Of a DNA stretch of 64,000 nt, positions 1-7,330 are shown one piece after another. Position numbers and translations under genes: made by a program. Numbering within the stretch: the first letter of the stretch is position 1; every line of letters begins with the position of its first letter. The stretch spans positions 186,001-250,000 of the forward strand of contig JAVQMD010000002.1 in assembly GCA_032595675.1 (NCBI GenBank), read 5' to 3'. Source of the stretch: Candidatus Electrothrix rattekaaiensis (GTDB lineage: Bacteria > Desulfobacterota > Desulfobulbia > Desulfobulbales > Desulfobulbaceae). A model generated the notes under the pieces. That model was not told where the DNA came from and did not search any database. It saw only the letters and a list, made by a program, of their open reading frames with translations.

Positions 1-1
1 C

Positions 2-1495
2 GGTTGTGATGTCCGGGTGGTGTTGCCCTGCTATGGGTTTATTGATGCTGTAGCTCAAGGCTTTGAGCGGGTGCAGCTCCCCTCTCGTGAGGAGGCCGCG
101 AAAATACCCACGGCCTTTGATGTAGATATGAATTATCCGGACAAGGAGCGAAGAGAGTCTGTTTCTTTGTGGATGAAAAAAGAGCAGGGGGTAGTGATCT
201 ACCTGCTGGACTCATTCCGCTTTGCTGAAAAACAGGCTGTCTATACCTATACTTCGGCGGAAGAGAAAGAAAAAAGCTGGCAAAAGGCCGGAACCGGCCA
301 TTTTGATTTCTTTGCCATGAATGTCCTGCTTCAGAAGGCTGCTCTGGATTTGATGATTCTCCTTGATCTGCGACCAGATGTTATTCATTGCCACGACGGC
401 CATGCAGCCATCCTGCCAGCAATGCTCTGGGAGGATAGCGGATATCGCCAGTTTTTTTTCCAGACCGGTGCTGTGGTGACGGTCCATAATGCTGGGCTGG
501 GTTATCATCAGGATGTGGATGATCTGGATTTTGCCGAGGCGATCACTGGGCTACCCCGATCTGTGATTCGTTCTGGTCTGTTCAATAAGGCCTTTAATCC
601 CTTTGTCGCTGCTGCTGGCTATGCGCAGATGAACACGGTCAGTGAAAATTATGCCCGTGAGCTCCAGGAAACCGATGAGGACAGTCGGACCGGTTGGCTT
701 GGTCATAAATTCCTAAAAAAGGGCGTTGAGCTGGTCGGGATAACCAATGGAGTTAATCCTGAAGACTTTAACCCGGCTCAGGGAAAAAAATTCGGTCTGG
801 CCGCCGATTTCAACCCGGAAACAGGGGAACTGGACGGCAAGAGACTGTGTAAAGAGGATATGCTCCGCTTATGCCGTGAAGTATCTCCTGAAAGCGGGGG
901 TTGGGCAGCTGTTAAACAGTATGGTTCTTTAGGGGATAAGCCGGAATCACCGCTGTTCACCTTTATCGGCAGATTGACAGCCCAGAAGGGGGTGGATATT
1001 CTTTTGCAGGCAGTTTCCTTGCTGATTACCACGGATTTTCAGCTCCTGGTTCTCGGGAATGGAGACGGCGGCTTAGAGCAGAAATTGCAGGATTTGGCGG
1101 AGGATGATACCTTTCGTGGTCAGATCTGTTTTTTGAAAGGGTATGATCCTGATCTGGCTCTTAAAATATACGCAGCCGGGGATTTTTTTCTCATCCCTTC
1201 TCTCTATGAACCCTGCGGCCTCACTGACTATATTGCCCAACTCTTTGGCAATCTTCCCATTGTTCACCATGTGGGCGGGCTGGTCAAGGTGCTGGATAGA
1301 GAAACCGGGTTTGCCTACCAGGAACATACCCCGGATGCCCTTGCCGAGACCATGTCTTTGGCCTTGGGTATATACCAAGACGCACCAGACCAGTTGGCCG
1401 TGATGCAGCGGGCGGCTGTCAAACATATCCGAACCCATCATAGTTGGCAGCATGTTATGGACGATTATCTTTCGTTGTATGGCAAGGCCTTGTAA
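2..1495 (+). CDS. glgA: Glycogen synthase, ADP-glucose type (5'-truncated by window edge)
   Basis: Family GT5 glucosyltransferase that extends alpha-1,4-glucan from ADP-glucose in the cytosol. The reading frame is open to base 2, so the true start and the N-terminal K-x-G-G-L substrate loop lie outside the window; the GTG at 17 is only the first in-window start-like codon. Visible GT5 landmarks are VLPCYGF near the start, VHNAGLGY, GITNGVNPEDFNPA, FIGRLTAQKG opening the second Rossmann domain, and PSLYEPCGLTDY, the acidic nucleotide-sugar loop, near the C-terminus. About 497 residues are visible, so the protein is full size or slightly long for the family. The next gene begins 9 bases after the stop, suggesting cotranscription. 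Confidence 0.93.
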   Translation, partial: GCDVRVVLPCYGFIDAVAQGFERVQLPSREEAAKIPTAFDVDMNYPDKERRESVSLWMKKEQGVVIYLLDSFRFAEKQAVYTYTSAEEKEKSWQKAGTGHFDFFAMNVLLQKAALDLMILLDLRPDVIHCHDGHAAILPAMLWEDSGYRQFFFQTGAVVTVHNAGLGYHQDVDDLDFAEAITGLPRSVIRSGLFNKAFNPFVAAAGYAQMNTVSENYARELQETDEDSRTGWLGHKFLKKGVELVGITNGVNPEDFNPAQGKKFGLAADFNPETGELDGKRLCKEDMLRLCREVSPESGGWAAVKQYGSLGDKPESPLFTFIGRLTAQKGVDILLQAVSLLITTDFQLLVLGNGDGGLEQKLQDLAEDDTFRGQICFLKGYDPDLALKIYAAGDFFLIPSLYEPCGLTDYIAQLFGNLPIVHHVGGLVKVLDRETGFAYQEHTPDALAETMSLALGIYQDAPDQLAVMQRAAVKHIRTHHSWQHVMDDYLSLYGKAL

Positions 1496-1504
1496 TTTGC
1501 AGTG

Positions 1505-2473
1505 ATGGATTTTTTTTCTATGCATACGGCAGAAAAAGGAGCTGGCTACAGAGCTGAAACCGGGATAGAAAGGGGTTCACAGGGCGGGCGTCGCTACCGT
1601 AACAGCTGGTTTGACCGGCAGCGAAATTTTTTTGTTCGTCAGTTTTTTGCGGATTTTTTTACCCTGACCTATTCGTTTCAAAAACTGTATCATGCCTATT
1701 GCGACTGCCGGGGCTCGGCCATGGGCAGCAGTTGTTATTTACTCCATCATCAGGGTGAAAATGCCCATTGCAGAATCTGGGATCAGTTGAACTGGATGAT
1801 CGGGGAAGAAAACGACAAAGGGCCGCTGTGGAGTTTGCGAGAGCTCTGTCGTCGTGTCTGGCCGGAAAGAGAGCATGAAGAAAACGTTGAAGGCTCTCTG
1901 GTTGACTGGCTCATGGGATCCATTTTTCATGAATCCATGCGACTCAGGGAGGATGTTTATATCCTTAATAATTACGGGAATGCGACCTTTAAAAATCGAC
2001 AGATGAGGGCGGCCAGAGAAAACGGATCCCAGCCGCAAAATCTCCCTGCTTCTCGCTTGGCAAAGGTTATGGATCGCAAAAATCTCATCAAACGCGTTGC
2101 AGTTGATGTTATGCAGCAGATGGAGCAATTGGCCTTTCTTTTCGGCCAGACCAATAATATGCTGCGTACCATGCTGTCCGGTCTTGCTGATAATTTTCTG
2201 CTGGTTCGTTTCCTTGTGGAACAGGAAGATATTGTCGAGGATCTTTGGGGAGAGGGACTTGCTGATGTCTTTGCTGATATGTTTGCCGGCACCCCGGCCC
2301 GGGGATTTTGCGCAGCCGGCCAGAGCTATATGAGCGGTCAGTGGTATACCCGTGCTTTGATTATGTATAAACGGGCCCTGGAGTTTGATGAAGGATGTGA
2401 GCAGGCAGGAGAAAAAGTGCAGGAATTGCAAATGCTGATCCAAAAAAACAGTGCTTTTTTGGGTGCGGCATAG
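1505..2473 (+). CDS. Unknown protein, glycogen synthase-GAPDH intergenic gene
   Basis: I do not recognise a family. The 322-residue product is soluble-looking, with no signal peptide or membrane segment. It is rich in aromatic residues and Cys in the first third (YHAYCDCRGSAMGSSCYLL) and becomes helical. The last 60 residues (GQSYMSGQWYTRALIMYKRALEFDEGCEQA) read like one or two TPR helices. ATG at 1505 is preferred over the adjoining GTG at 1502; no strong ribosome-binding site is visible for either. Its position between glgA and gap suggests a role near glycogen or glycolysis, but this is context only. Confidence 0.75.
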   Translation: MDFFSMHTAEKGAGYRAETGIERGSQGGRRYRNSWFDRQRNFFVRQFFADFFTLTYSFQKLYHAYCDCRGSAMGSSCYLLHHQGENAHCRIWDQLNWMIGEENDKGPLWSLRELCRRVWPEREHEENVEGSLVDWLMGSIFHESMRLREDVYILNNYGNATFKNRQMRAARENGSQPQNLPASRLAKVMDRKNLIKRVAVDVMQQMEQLAFLFGQTNNMLRTMLSGLADNFLLVRFLVEQEDIVEDLWGEGLADVFADMFAGTPARGFCAAGQSYMSGQWYTRALIMYKRALEFDEGCEQAGEKVQELQMLIQKNSAFLGAA

Positions 2474-2579
2474 AAGCGGAGCGAACAGGCTGCCGGTACG
2501 GGATACTTCTTTTTTCGCACCTGACGTTCTGTTGAAGAGAAGATATTTTCCAGGAAATAACAGAGAAAAAGGAGACATC

Positions 2580-3584
2580 ATGAGCGTAAAAATCGGAATA
2601 AACGGGTTCGGGCGCATCGGAAGAAATATCTTTCGGGCACTCAGTGAAGACAAGGCATTTGCGGATATTGAAGTTGTCGGCATTAATGATCTTACCGATG
2701 TTAAGACCATAGCCCATCTGTTGAAATACGATTCCATTATGGGCGTAAGCCGTTCCGACATCACAAGCAGTGACAAGGGCCTTATTGTTGACGGTCAAGA
2801 GATACGGGTGTTCAATCATCGAAATCCTGGAGATATTCCCTGGAAAGAGTTGGGTGCAGAGTACGTCCTTGAATGTACAGGTCTTTTCAGGGATCAGGAA
2901 ACCGCAGGTGCCCATATTGATGCCGGGGCCTCCAAGGTGATTATCTCTGCGCCAGCCAAGGGCGGGGTAAAGACCTTTGTTATGGGCGTGAATGAGGATG
3001 AATATGATCCGACCGAGCATCATGTTGTTTCCAATGCCTCTTGTACAACTAACTGTCTTGCTCCGGTGGCCCAAGTTATCCTTAATAACTTTGGGATAAA
3101 ACGGGGACTTATGACCACGGTTCACGCCTATACCGGGGATCAGCGTCTGCTGGACTTTCCCCACTCCGACCTGCGCCGGGCACGGGCTGCTGCCATGTCC
3201 ATGATTCCCACCAAGACCGGTGCGGCCTCAGCTGTGGCCTTGGTTATCCCAGAATTAAAAAATAAATTTGATGGGTTAGCTGTCCGGGTTCCTACCCCTG
3301 ATGTCTCACTGGTGGATGTGGTTATAGAGGTTGAACGTGAAACCAGTGTGACGGAAGTCAATAAGGCACTTGAGGAGGCGGATGGGCGTTTTCTCCGCTA
3401 TTGCGATGAACCGCTGGTCTCCATTGATTTTCAGGGTGATCCTCATTCCTCCATTGTGGACAGCCTCTGCACCCGTGTTTTGGGAACCTCGGTCAAAATT
3501 ATGACCTGGTATGATAACGAGTGGGGGTATTCCAACCGGATGCTTGATTTGGTTCTGCATATGGAAGCAAATAAGCCATTCTAA
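2580..3584 (+). CDS. gap: Glyceraldehyde-3-phosphate dehydrogenase
   Basis: Cytosolic glycolytic/gluconeogenic enzyme converting glyceraldehyde-3-phosphate to 1,3-bisphosphoglycerate with NAD(P). The 334-residue protein has the usual family length. The NAD-binding glycine motif NGFGRIGR is at residues 8-15, the catalytic Cys is C155 in SNASCTTNCLAP, and WYDNEWGYSNRM lies near the C-terminus. The start ATG at 2580 is set by an AAGGAG about 7 bases upstream; the open frame continues to 2451 but that part lacks similarity to the family. It follows the unknown gene by 106 bases and is followed by a terminator-like hairpin. Confidence 0.97.
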   Translation: MSVKIGINGFGRIGRNIFRALSEDKAFADIEVVGINDLTDVKTIAHLLKYDSIMGVSRSDITSSDKGLIVDGQEIRVFNHRNPGDIPWKELGAEYVLECTGLFRDQETAGAHIDAGASKVIISAPAKGGVKTFVMGVNEDEYDPTEHHVVSNASCTTNCLAPVAQVILNNFGIKRGLMTTVHAYTGDQRLLDFPHSDLRRARAAAMSMIPTKTGAASAVALVIPELKNKFDGLAVRVPTPDVSLVDVVIEVERETSVTEVNKALEEADGRFLRYCDEPLVSIDFQGDPHSSIVDSLCTRVLGTSVKIMTWYDNEWGYSNRMLDLVLHMEANKPF

Positions 3585-3610
3585 AAAACAAGTACTACGG
3601 TACGTTTTTT
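3583..3610 (+). terminator. Terminator-like hairpin after gap
   Basis: An A-run plus C, then GTAC, loop TACG, GTAC, then G plus a run of six T. The stem is split by a two-base AA bulge, so strength is uncertain. It overlaps the gap stop codon and sits just before the carbonic anhydrase gene. Confidence 0.5.
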
Positions 3611-3639
3611 GCCGAATACATACCTAAGAGGAAAATGCT

Positions 3640-4377
3640 ATGAAAAAGATAATGTCGGCTGTCACCGCAGCACTGACGCTGATGGCAGGGAATGCCCTTG
3701 CCTCTGGCGGACACTGGGGATACACGGGAGAAGGTGCTCCAGAACACTGGGGGGCGTTAGATCCTGCCTATGCTCTCTGTGCAACGGGTGCCAATCAGTC
3801 ACCGATTAATCTGACCGGTCTTATCGAATCAGAGCTGGAACCCATTAGTTTTAATTATACAGGGCTGGTGACCGAGGTCGTGCATAATGGTCATGCCATT
3901 CAGGCTGATTACACTTCAGGCTCCACCATGACGGTGAACGGGAAAACCTTTAGCCTGAAGCAGTTTCATTTTCACACGCCCAGTGAGAACCTGATTAACG
4001 GCAAACACTTTCCTATGGAAGCCCATTTTGTCCATGCTGATACTGACGGCAACCTTGCCGTTATCGCGGTGATGTACAATATTGGCGAGGAAAATGCTGA
4101 GCTGAAAAAAATATGGCGGCAGATGCCTGCTGAAGCAGGCAAGAAAACAGGAATGGCTTCACAGGTCAAGGCGGATCACCTGATGCCGGAGAACAAGGAG
4201 TACTATCGTTTCAACGGCTCGCTGACCACTCCTCCTTGTACAGAGGGGGTGCTTTGGCTGGTTATGAAAAATCCGGTTGCTGTATCGGAAGCACAGGTCA
4301 AGCAGCTTGCCAAGGCCTTGAAGCATCCGAACAACCGTCCGGTGCAGCCGCTCAATGCCCGTCCGGTTTTGCAGTAA
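3640..4377 (+). CDS. cah: Exported alpha-carbonic anhydrase
   Basis: Periplasmic zinc enzyme interconverting CO2 and bicarbonate. Residues 1-22 form a signal peptide with predicted cleavage after ALA. The active-site zinc ligands are visible as H110 and H112 in QFHFHTPSEN and H129 in EAHFVH; the substrate-orienting threonine region is SLTTPPCTEG. Length 245 is typical. The start ATG has AGAGGA upstream at a good distance. A degenerate copy of the last 17 codons of this gene is found at 22944-22997, so the locus has been duplicated or rearranged at least once. The gene has its own terminator and appears to be a single transcription unit. Confidence 0.97.
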   Translation: MKKIMSAVTAALTLMAGNALASGGHWGYTGEGAPEHWGALDPAYALCATGANQSPINLTGLIESELEPISFNYTGLVTEVVHNGHAIQADYTSGSTMTVNGKTFSLKQFHFHTPSENLINGKHFPMEAHFVHADTDGNLAVIAVMYNIGEENAELKKIWRQMPAEAGKKTGMASQVKADHLMPENKEYYRFNGSLTTPPCTEGVLWLVMKNPVAVSEAQVKQLAKALKHPNNRPVQPLNARPVLQ

Positions 4378-4419
4378 CACCTGATTCCCTGATCCTGCTT
4401 TCTGCGGGTATCGCTTAAA

Positions 4420-4450
4420 AAAAGGGGTTGCTCAACGAGCAGCCCCTTTT
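4420..4450 (+). terminator. Rho-independent terminator after carbonic anhydrase
   Basis: A 14-bp stem (AAAAGGGGTTGCTC against GAGCAGCCCCTTTT, with one G-T pair) and a 3-base loop, ending in TTTT. Located 43 bases after the cah stop codon. Confidence 0.85.
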
Positions 4451-4475
4451 GGTTTCAACCTATTGTTCCGGCAGT

Positions 4476-4697
4476 ATTTACTCAAAAGCGACATCTTACG
4501 CCAGCTATCCTGAGAGCTGTAAGGGTTTGCAGGGATTTTTTGTTTTTTGCAATACTTGAAATAGGTTAGAGCAAGTCATCTTGAAATTCGCAGTTTAAGT
4601 TGCTGAAAATACTGAGGTAGTTTTTTAAGGCGAAATATTAGAGCAAACGCACGGCTATCTAAGGTTTGCGCCAAGAAGGTGTCGCTTTTGAGTATTT
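4476..4697. mobile_element. MITE-like element with terminal inverted repeats and ATTT target duplication
   Basis: Bases 4480-4497 (ACTCAAAAGCGACATCTT) recur inverted, with one mismatch, at 4676-4693. The pair bounds a 214-bp AT-rich segment with no open reading frame of note. The four bases ATTT flank it directly on both sides (4476-4479 and 4694-4697), as expected for a target-site duplication. No transposase is inside, so this would be a non-autonomous element. I cannot assign it to an IS family. It fills most of the gap between the carbonic anhydrase and Uma2 genes. Confidence 0.65.
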
Positions 4698-4837
4698 AAA
4701 ACGTAGCTATGCAGGATAGGTTTCGTCAGGGGAGATTTCGCACACCGTTTGTCTTGATGCGGAGATCGCATATTACGAATTTTCCCTGTGAAACCATGAT
4801 TTGAAAATAAACGATTCCAAGGTCAAGGAGGGGAATT

Positions 4838-5314
4838 ATGGAATGGTCCCAAGTAATCAATAATCCTTTTTTGAAAGATCTTCCTTTTAAGATAGAACTG
4901 AATAAGTGGGGTAAGCTCTTAATGAGTCCCGCAAGCAACAGTCACGGCCATATTCAATTCGAAATCGGGGCGAAAATAAAGGACGGCAAAAAAGGACAGG
5001 GCAAGGTGATAACGGAATGTTCCGTACAGACATCTCAGGGGGTCAAGGTCGCCGATGTGGCGTGGATTTCAGATGATTTTTTTGCCCAATACGGATACGA
5101 CACGCCGTACAGACGTGCCCCGGAAATATGCGTTGAGATCGTATCTCCTTCCAATTCAAAGGGCGAGATGGAGGAGAAAATTGAATTATACCTAGCAAAA
5201 GGAGCGCGGGAGGTCTGGATTGTTCATGAAAAGGGTGAGACGGAATTTTACAGCTATGAGGGCCGGATGGATCAGAGTGCGGAGATAACTCTTTTGCCGT
5301 CCCCTTTCGCCTGA
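4838..5314 (+). CDS. Uma2 family endonuclease (DUF820)
   Basis: Small PD-(D/E)XK-fold protein of the Uma2 family, whose biological role is unsettled; family members occur in multiple copies in cyanobacteria and other genomes. The 158 residues include the family N-terminal SNSHGHIQ, then candidate metal-binding D73 in VADVAW and E98-x-E100 in EICVEIVSPSN, followed by EEKIELYLAKGAREVWIV, the conserved helix-strand carrying a Lys and Glu. It is slightly shorter than the 180-200 residues common in the family. A strong ribosome-binding site (GGAGGGG) precedes the ATG at 4838. A second, dead copy of the C-terminal YSYEG region lies at 6103-6159. Confidence 0.85.
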   Translation: MEWSQVINNPFLKDLPFKIELNKWGKLLMSPASNSHGHIQFEIGAKIKDGKKGQGKVITECSVQTSQGVKVADVAWISDDFFAQYGYDTPYRRAPEICVEIVSPSNSKGEMEEKIELYLAKGAREVWIVHEKGETEFYSYEGRMDQSAEITLLPSPFA

Positions 5315-5349
5315 TTTCTTGTCTTTTAGCTCAAGATATCGATGACATA

Positions 5350-5742
5350 TCAGGCGATCAGCTTGTTTTTAAGCGACCTGTACAGTCTGAATTTTTTATC
5401 TGCGGACAGCAACAATGCGTCGTGAACTAACGCTGTGGCAATAATAATCCGATCCTGCGGATCGCTGTGATGTTCCGGCAGGTCAACGGCTTGGCTGGCG
5501 ATCTCCGGTGTTATGGAAAAAAGTTGTATACAGGAGCCTGTCAGCGCCTTGTCAAACCATTCCGAGCGAGAGCAGGGAAGCTCAATACGCCCGTGCCGTT
5601 CCAACCATGAAACTTCAAAGAGGGTGATTGCGGATACACCGACCTGATCAGCCTGATCAATACATTCCCGCCAACTTGTTTTTAACCGGGAATCCTGATT
5701 GAGCCACCATAACCATACATGAGTATCCAAGACCGCCGTCAC
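5350..5742 (-). CDS. VapC-type PIN-domain ribonuclease toxin
   Basis: Probable toxin of a type II toxin-antitoxin pair; PIN-domain toxins cleave RNA with Mg2+ or Mn2+. Acidic active-site residues are visible: D6 in VLDTHVWLWW, E43 in LFEVSWLE, D97 in DPQDRII and D115 in LLLSADKKF. The start is placed at the GTG at 5742, whose GTGA overlaps the TGA of the upstream antitoxin gene by four bases; the frame is open to a TTG at 5757, but starting there gives an extra five residues before the conserved beta strand. Length 130 fits the family. Confidence 0.88.
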   Translation of the reverse strand: MTAVLDTHVWLWWLNQDSRLKTSWRECIDQADQVGVSAITLFEVSWLERHGRIELPCSRSEWFDKALTGSCIQLFSITPEIASQAVDLPEHHSDPQDRIIIATALVHDALLLSADKKFRLYRSLKNKLIA

Positions 5743-5963
5743 GGTGAAAACTCCCAAGCCGTCGCAGGAACGGTATCCAGCAAATCGCCCTTGATCTTTA
5801 TTTTTCCGACAATGTCAGCATGAGGAGTACGCCGGACAGGTCGCAACGCAACATCATCCACTATTAAAAAAATTGCTTCCAGCTTTTTGTTGGGAGGAAA
5901 TTTCGGAAGTTTTTTTATCTTTCCGGCATGGTTTGTTTCAAGAATAAGTCGTTCTGCATCCAT
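5739..5963 (-). CDS. Cognate antitoxin of the VapC-type pair
   Basis: 74-residue protein directly upstream of and overlapping the PIN toxin by four bases, the standard antitoxin-toxin arrangement. The sequence (residues about 5-40: beta-rich, LILETNHAGKIKKLPKFPPN then LEAIFLIV) resembles short VapB-like antitoxins paired with PIN toxins of the T-x-V-L-D-T-H type. I see no clear helix-turn-helix, so the DNA-binding fold is not assigned. It would neutralise the toxin and autorepress the operon by analogy with the class. Confidence 0.75.
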   Translation of the reverse strand: MDAERLILETNHAGKIKKLPKFPPNKKLEAIFLIVDDVALRPVRRTPHADIVGKIKIKGDLLDTVPATAWEFSP

Positions 5964-6102
5964 AGCTGATTCTCCGTTTTTTCAGATTTGCCAGTTCGCG
6001 CGAACTGATCTTTTTCTGTTTTTGCACAGCATAAGTAATCCCGGATTCAATTGACAACTACCTATGCCTTTTTAATATATCAGGAACTCAACTCGCCGTA
6101 CA

Positions 6103-6159
6103 GAAGAAGTTTACAGCTATGAGGGGCAGATAGGGAAAAGCTCGGAGATATCTGTCTGA
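6103..6159 (+). pseudogene. Uma2 3'-end remnant
   Basis: Nineteen codons ending in TGA that read E-E-V-Y-S-Y-E-G-Q-I-G-K-S-S-E-I-S-V, matching the C-terminus of the intact Uma2 protein at 4838-5314 (Y-S-Y-E-G-R-M-D-Q-S-A-E-I-T). No start or upstream domain remains. It sits in the 275-base gap between the VapBC-type pair and the end of the large minus-strand operon, which otherwise holds an imperfect GC-rich hairpin at 6182-6215 that could act as the operon's terminator. Confidence 0.6.
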
Positions 6160-6238
6160 AAAGGTGTTGTTTTCAGGCCCTGCCCGAACGGGTAACCGTT
6201 GCCGATCGTCCGGGCATGAGCATAACACATCACCGATA

Positions 6239-6877
6239 TCAGGCCCCGGCCCTGAAGTAGCGGTTGCTTATATCTTGCAACCTGCGGATTGAAACATTAA
6301 GGTCAGATATTTGCAGTTTCATCTCTTCCAACTTTTTTTTACAGGTCATTCGCTGATTGGGATCAGACATCCGTGCTGCCTTCTTATGTCCTTCAGCAAC
6401 AACGTACCGTAGCCTGTTACACTCATTTTGTGCTGCTCTCAACTCCTCCTGAACTGCCCTTCGGCGATCTATATTTTTTCTGATATCTCGTTCGTACTGG
6501 TCAACCTGACCTCTCAATTGGTAATTGTACTTGGCAATGCCAGCATGCTGTTGCTGGAGGGTGTAGGCTAAGTCCTCCCTGTAATTACTTTGTCGATCCA
6601 TTTGACCGATTTGATTTGCTTGCGAGTCGCCTACAATGTATCCTAAAAGACCTCCGCCAGCTCCAAAGCCAGCGGCACAGGCCGCTCTATTATCCTTACA
6701 TGCGGCAGCACCTCCAACAGCACCAATCAAACCACCAATCCCTGCACCTTCCGCACGTATTCTATCTCCTTCCGGCATATTTGCGCAAGAAGAGAGAAAA
6801 GCACCTGCCATCAGCAACACAATAGTGTTGCGTAAATGTAAAACGTTCCTCAACGACACCCTATTAGATAAATTCAT
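6239..6877 (-). CDS. Glycine-zipper lipoprotein with C-terminal helical region
   Basis: Last gene of the 12-gene minus-strand block. The N-terminus has a lipoprotein signal with lipobox LSSC at residues 28-31. A Gly/Ala-rich stretch at about 43-85 (GAGIGGLIGAVGGAAA and GFGAGGGLLGYIVGD) is a glycine-zipper, a membrane-associating helix hairpin seen in envelope proteins. The rest to 212 is predicted helical and heptad-like, with Cys at about 153 and 179. The start ATG at 6877 has GGAG 10 bases upstream and overlaps the end of the preceding gene by 14 bases, indicating translational coupling. Probably an envelope anchor of the system. Confidence 0.85.
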   Translation of the reverse strand: MNLSNRVSLRNVLHLRNTIVLLMAGAFLSSCANMPEGDRIRAEGAGIGGLIGAVGGAAACKDNRAACAAGFGAGGGLLGYIVGDSQANQIGQMDRQSNYREDLAYTLQQQHAGIAKYNYQLRGQVDQYERDIRKNIDRRRAVQEELRAAQNECNRLRYVVAEGHKKAARMSDPNQRMTCKKKLEEMKLQISDLNVSIRRLQDISNRYFRAGA

Positions 6878-7310
6878 TTCGCGCGTTCTCCTTGTCTAAT
6901 TTTGCTTTTTGCTTTTTCTTTTTCTCCAATTCTTTTTTCTTCTTCTCTATTTTCAGCTCCAATTCTTTCTTCACCTTGAGCAGCTCTTCTTCGCGTTTCT
7001 TGATCTGACCGCTTTCCGCATACAATTGATTGACCTCGTGCTGTATTTCTTGAAATTCCTTTTCAAGCTGTTTAATTTCTCCTTTTATACTATCTATTTG
7101 TTTTTTCAGTTCGTTCCGCTTCGTTTCTAACTCCTTTTTTTCTTTCTCCTGATTTTCAAGTTCTCTTTGTGCTACCTTCACAGCCTCTTTGCTTCTTACC
7201 TCTCTTTCGGTTTCTCTTGTCAAAGCAGTGTAATATGTGCAACCTGATAATGTCATCGCTGCAAGAAGCGACCAACTTGTAGGTAGCAATATTCTTTTGA
7301 TAATACGCAT
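6864..7310 (-). CDS. Coiled-coil lipoprotein
   Basis: 148-residue lipoprotein: signal peptide with lipobox LSGC at residues 21-24, then an almost uninterrupted Lys/Glu-rich coiled coil from about 30 to 140. Length of the predicted rod is about 110 residues. No catalytic domain. AAGGAG precedes the ATG. It follows the FGE-domain gene by 20 bases and overlaps the glycine-zipper lipoprotein gene. By position and architecture it could span the periplasm and contact the coiled coils of the two upstream proteins; this is inference. Confidence 0.85.
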   Translation of the reverse strand: MRIIKRILLPTSWSLLAAMTLSGCTYYTALTRETEREVRSKEAVKVAQRELENQEKEKKELETKRNELKKQIDSIKGEIKQLEKEFQEIQHEVNQLYAESGQIKKREEELLKVKKELELKIEKKKKELEKKKKQKAKLDKENARNEFI

Positions 7311-7330
7311 TGTTCTTCTCCTTTTCCTTA

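Noticed and set aside
1739-2776. 345-codon minus-strand open frame opposite the unknown gene and gap start
   Set aside because: It would overlap GAPDH coding sequence and shows no protein-like pattern.
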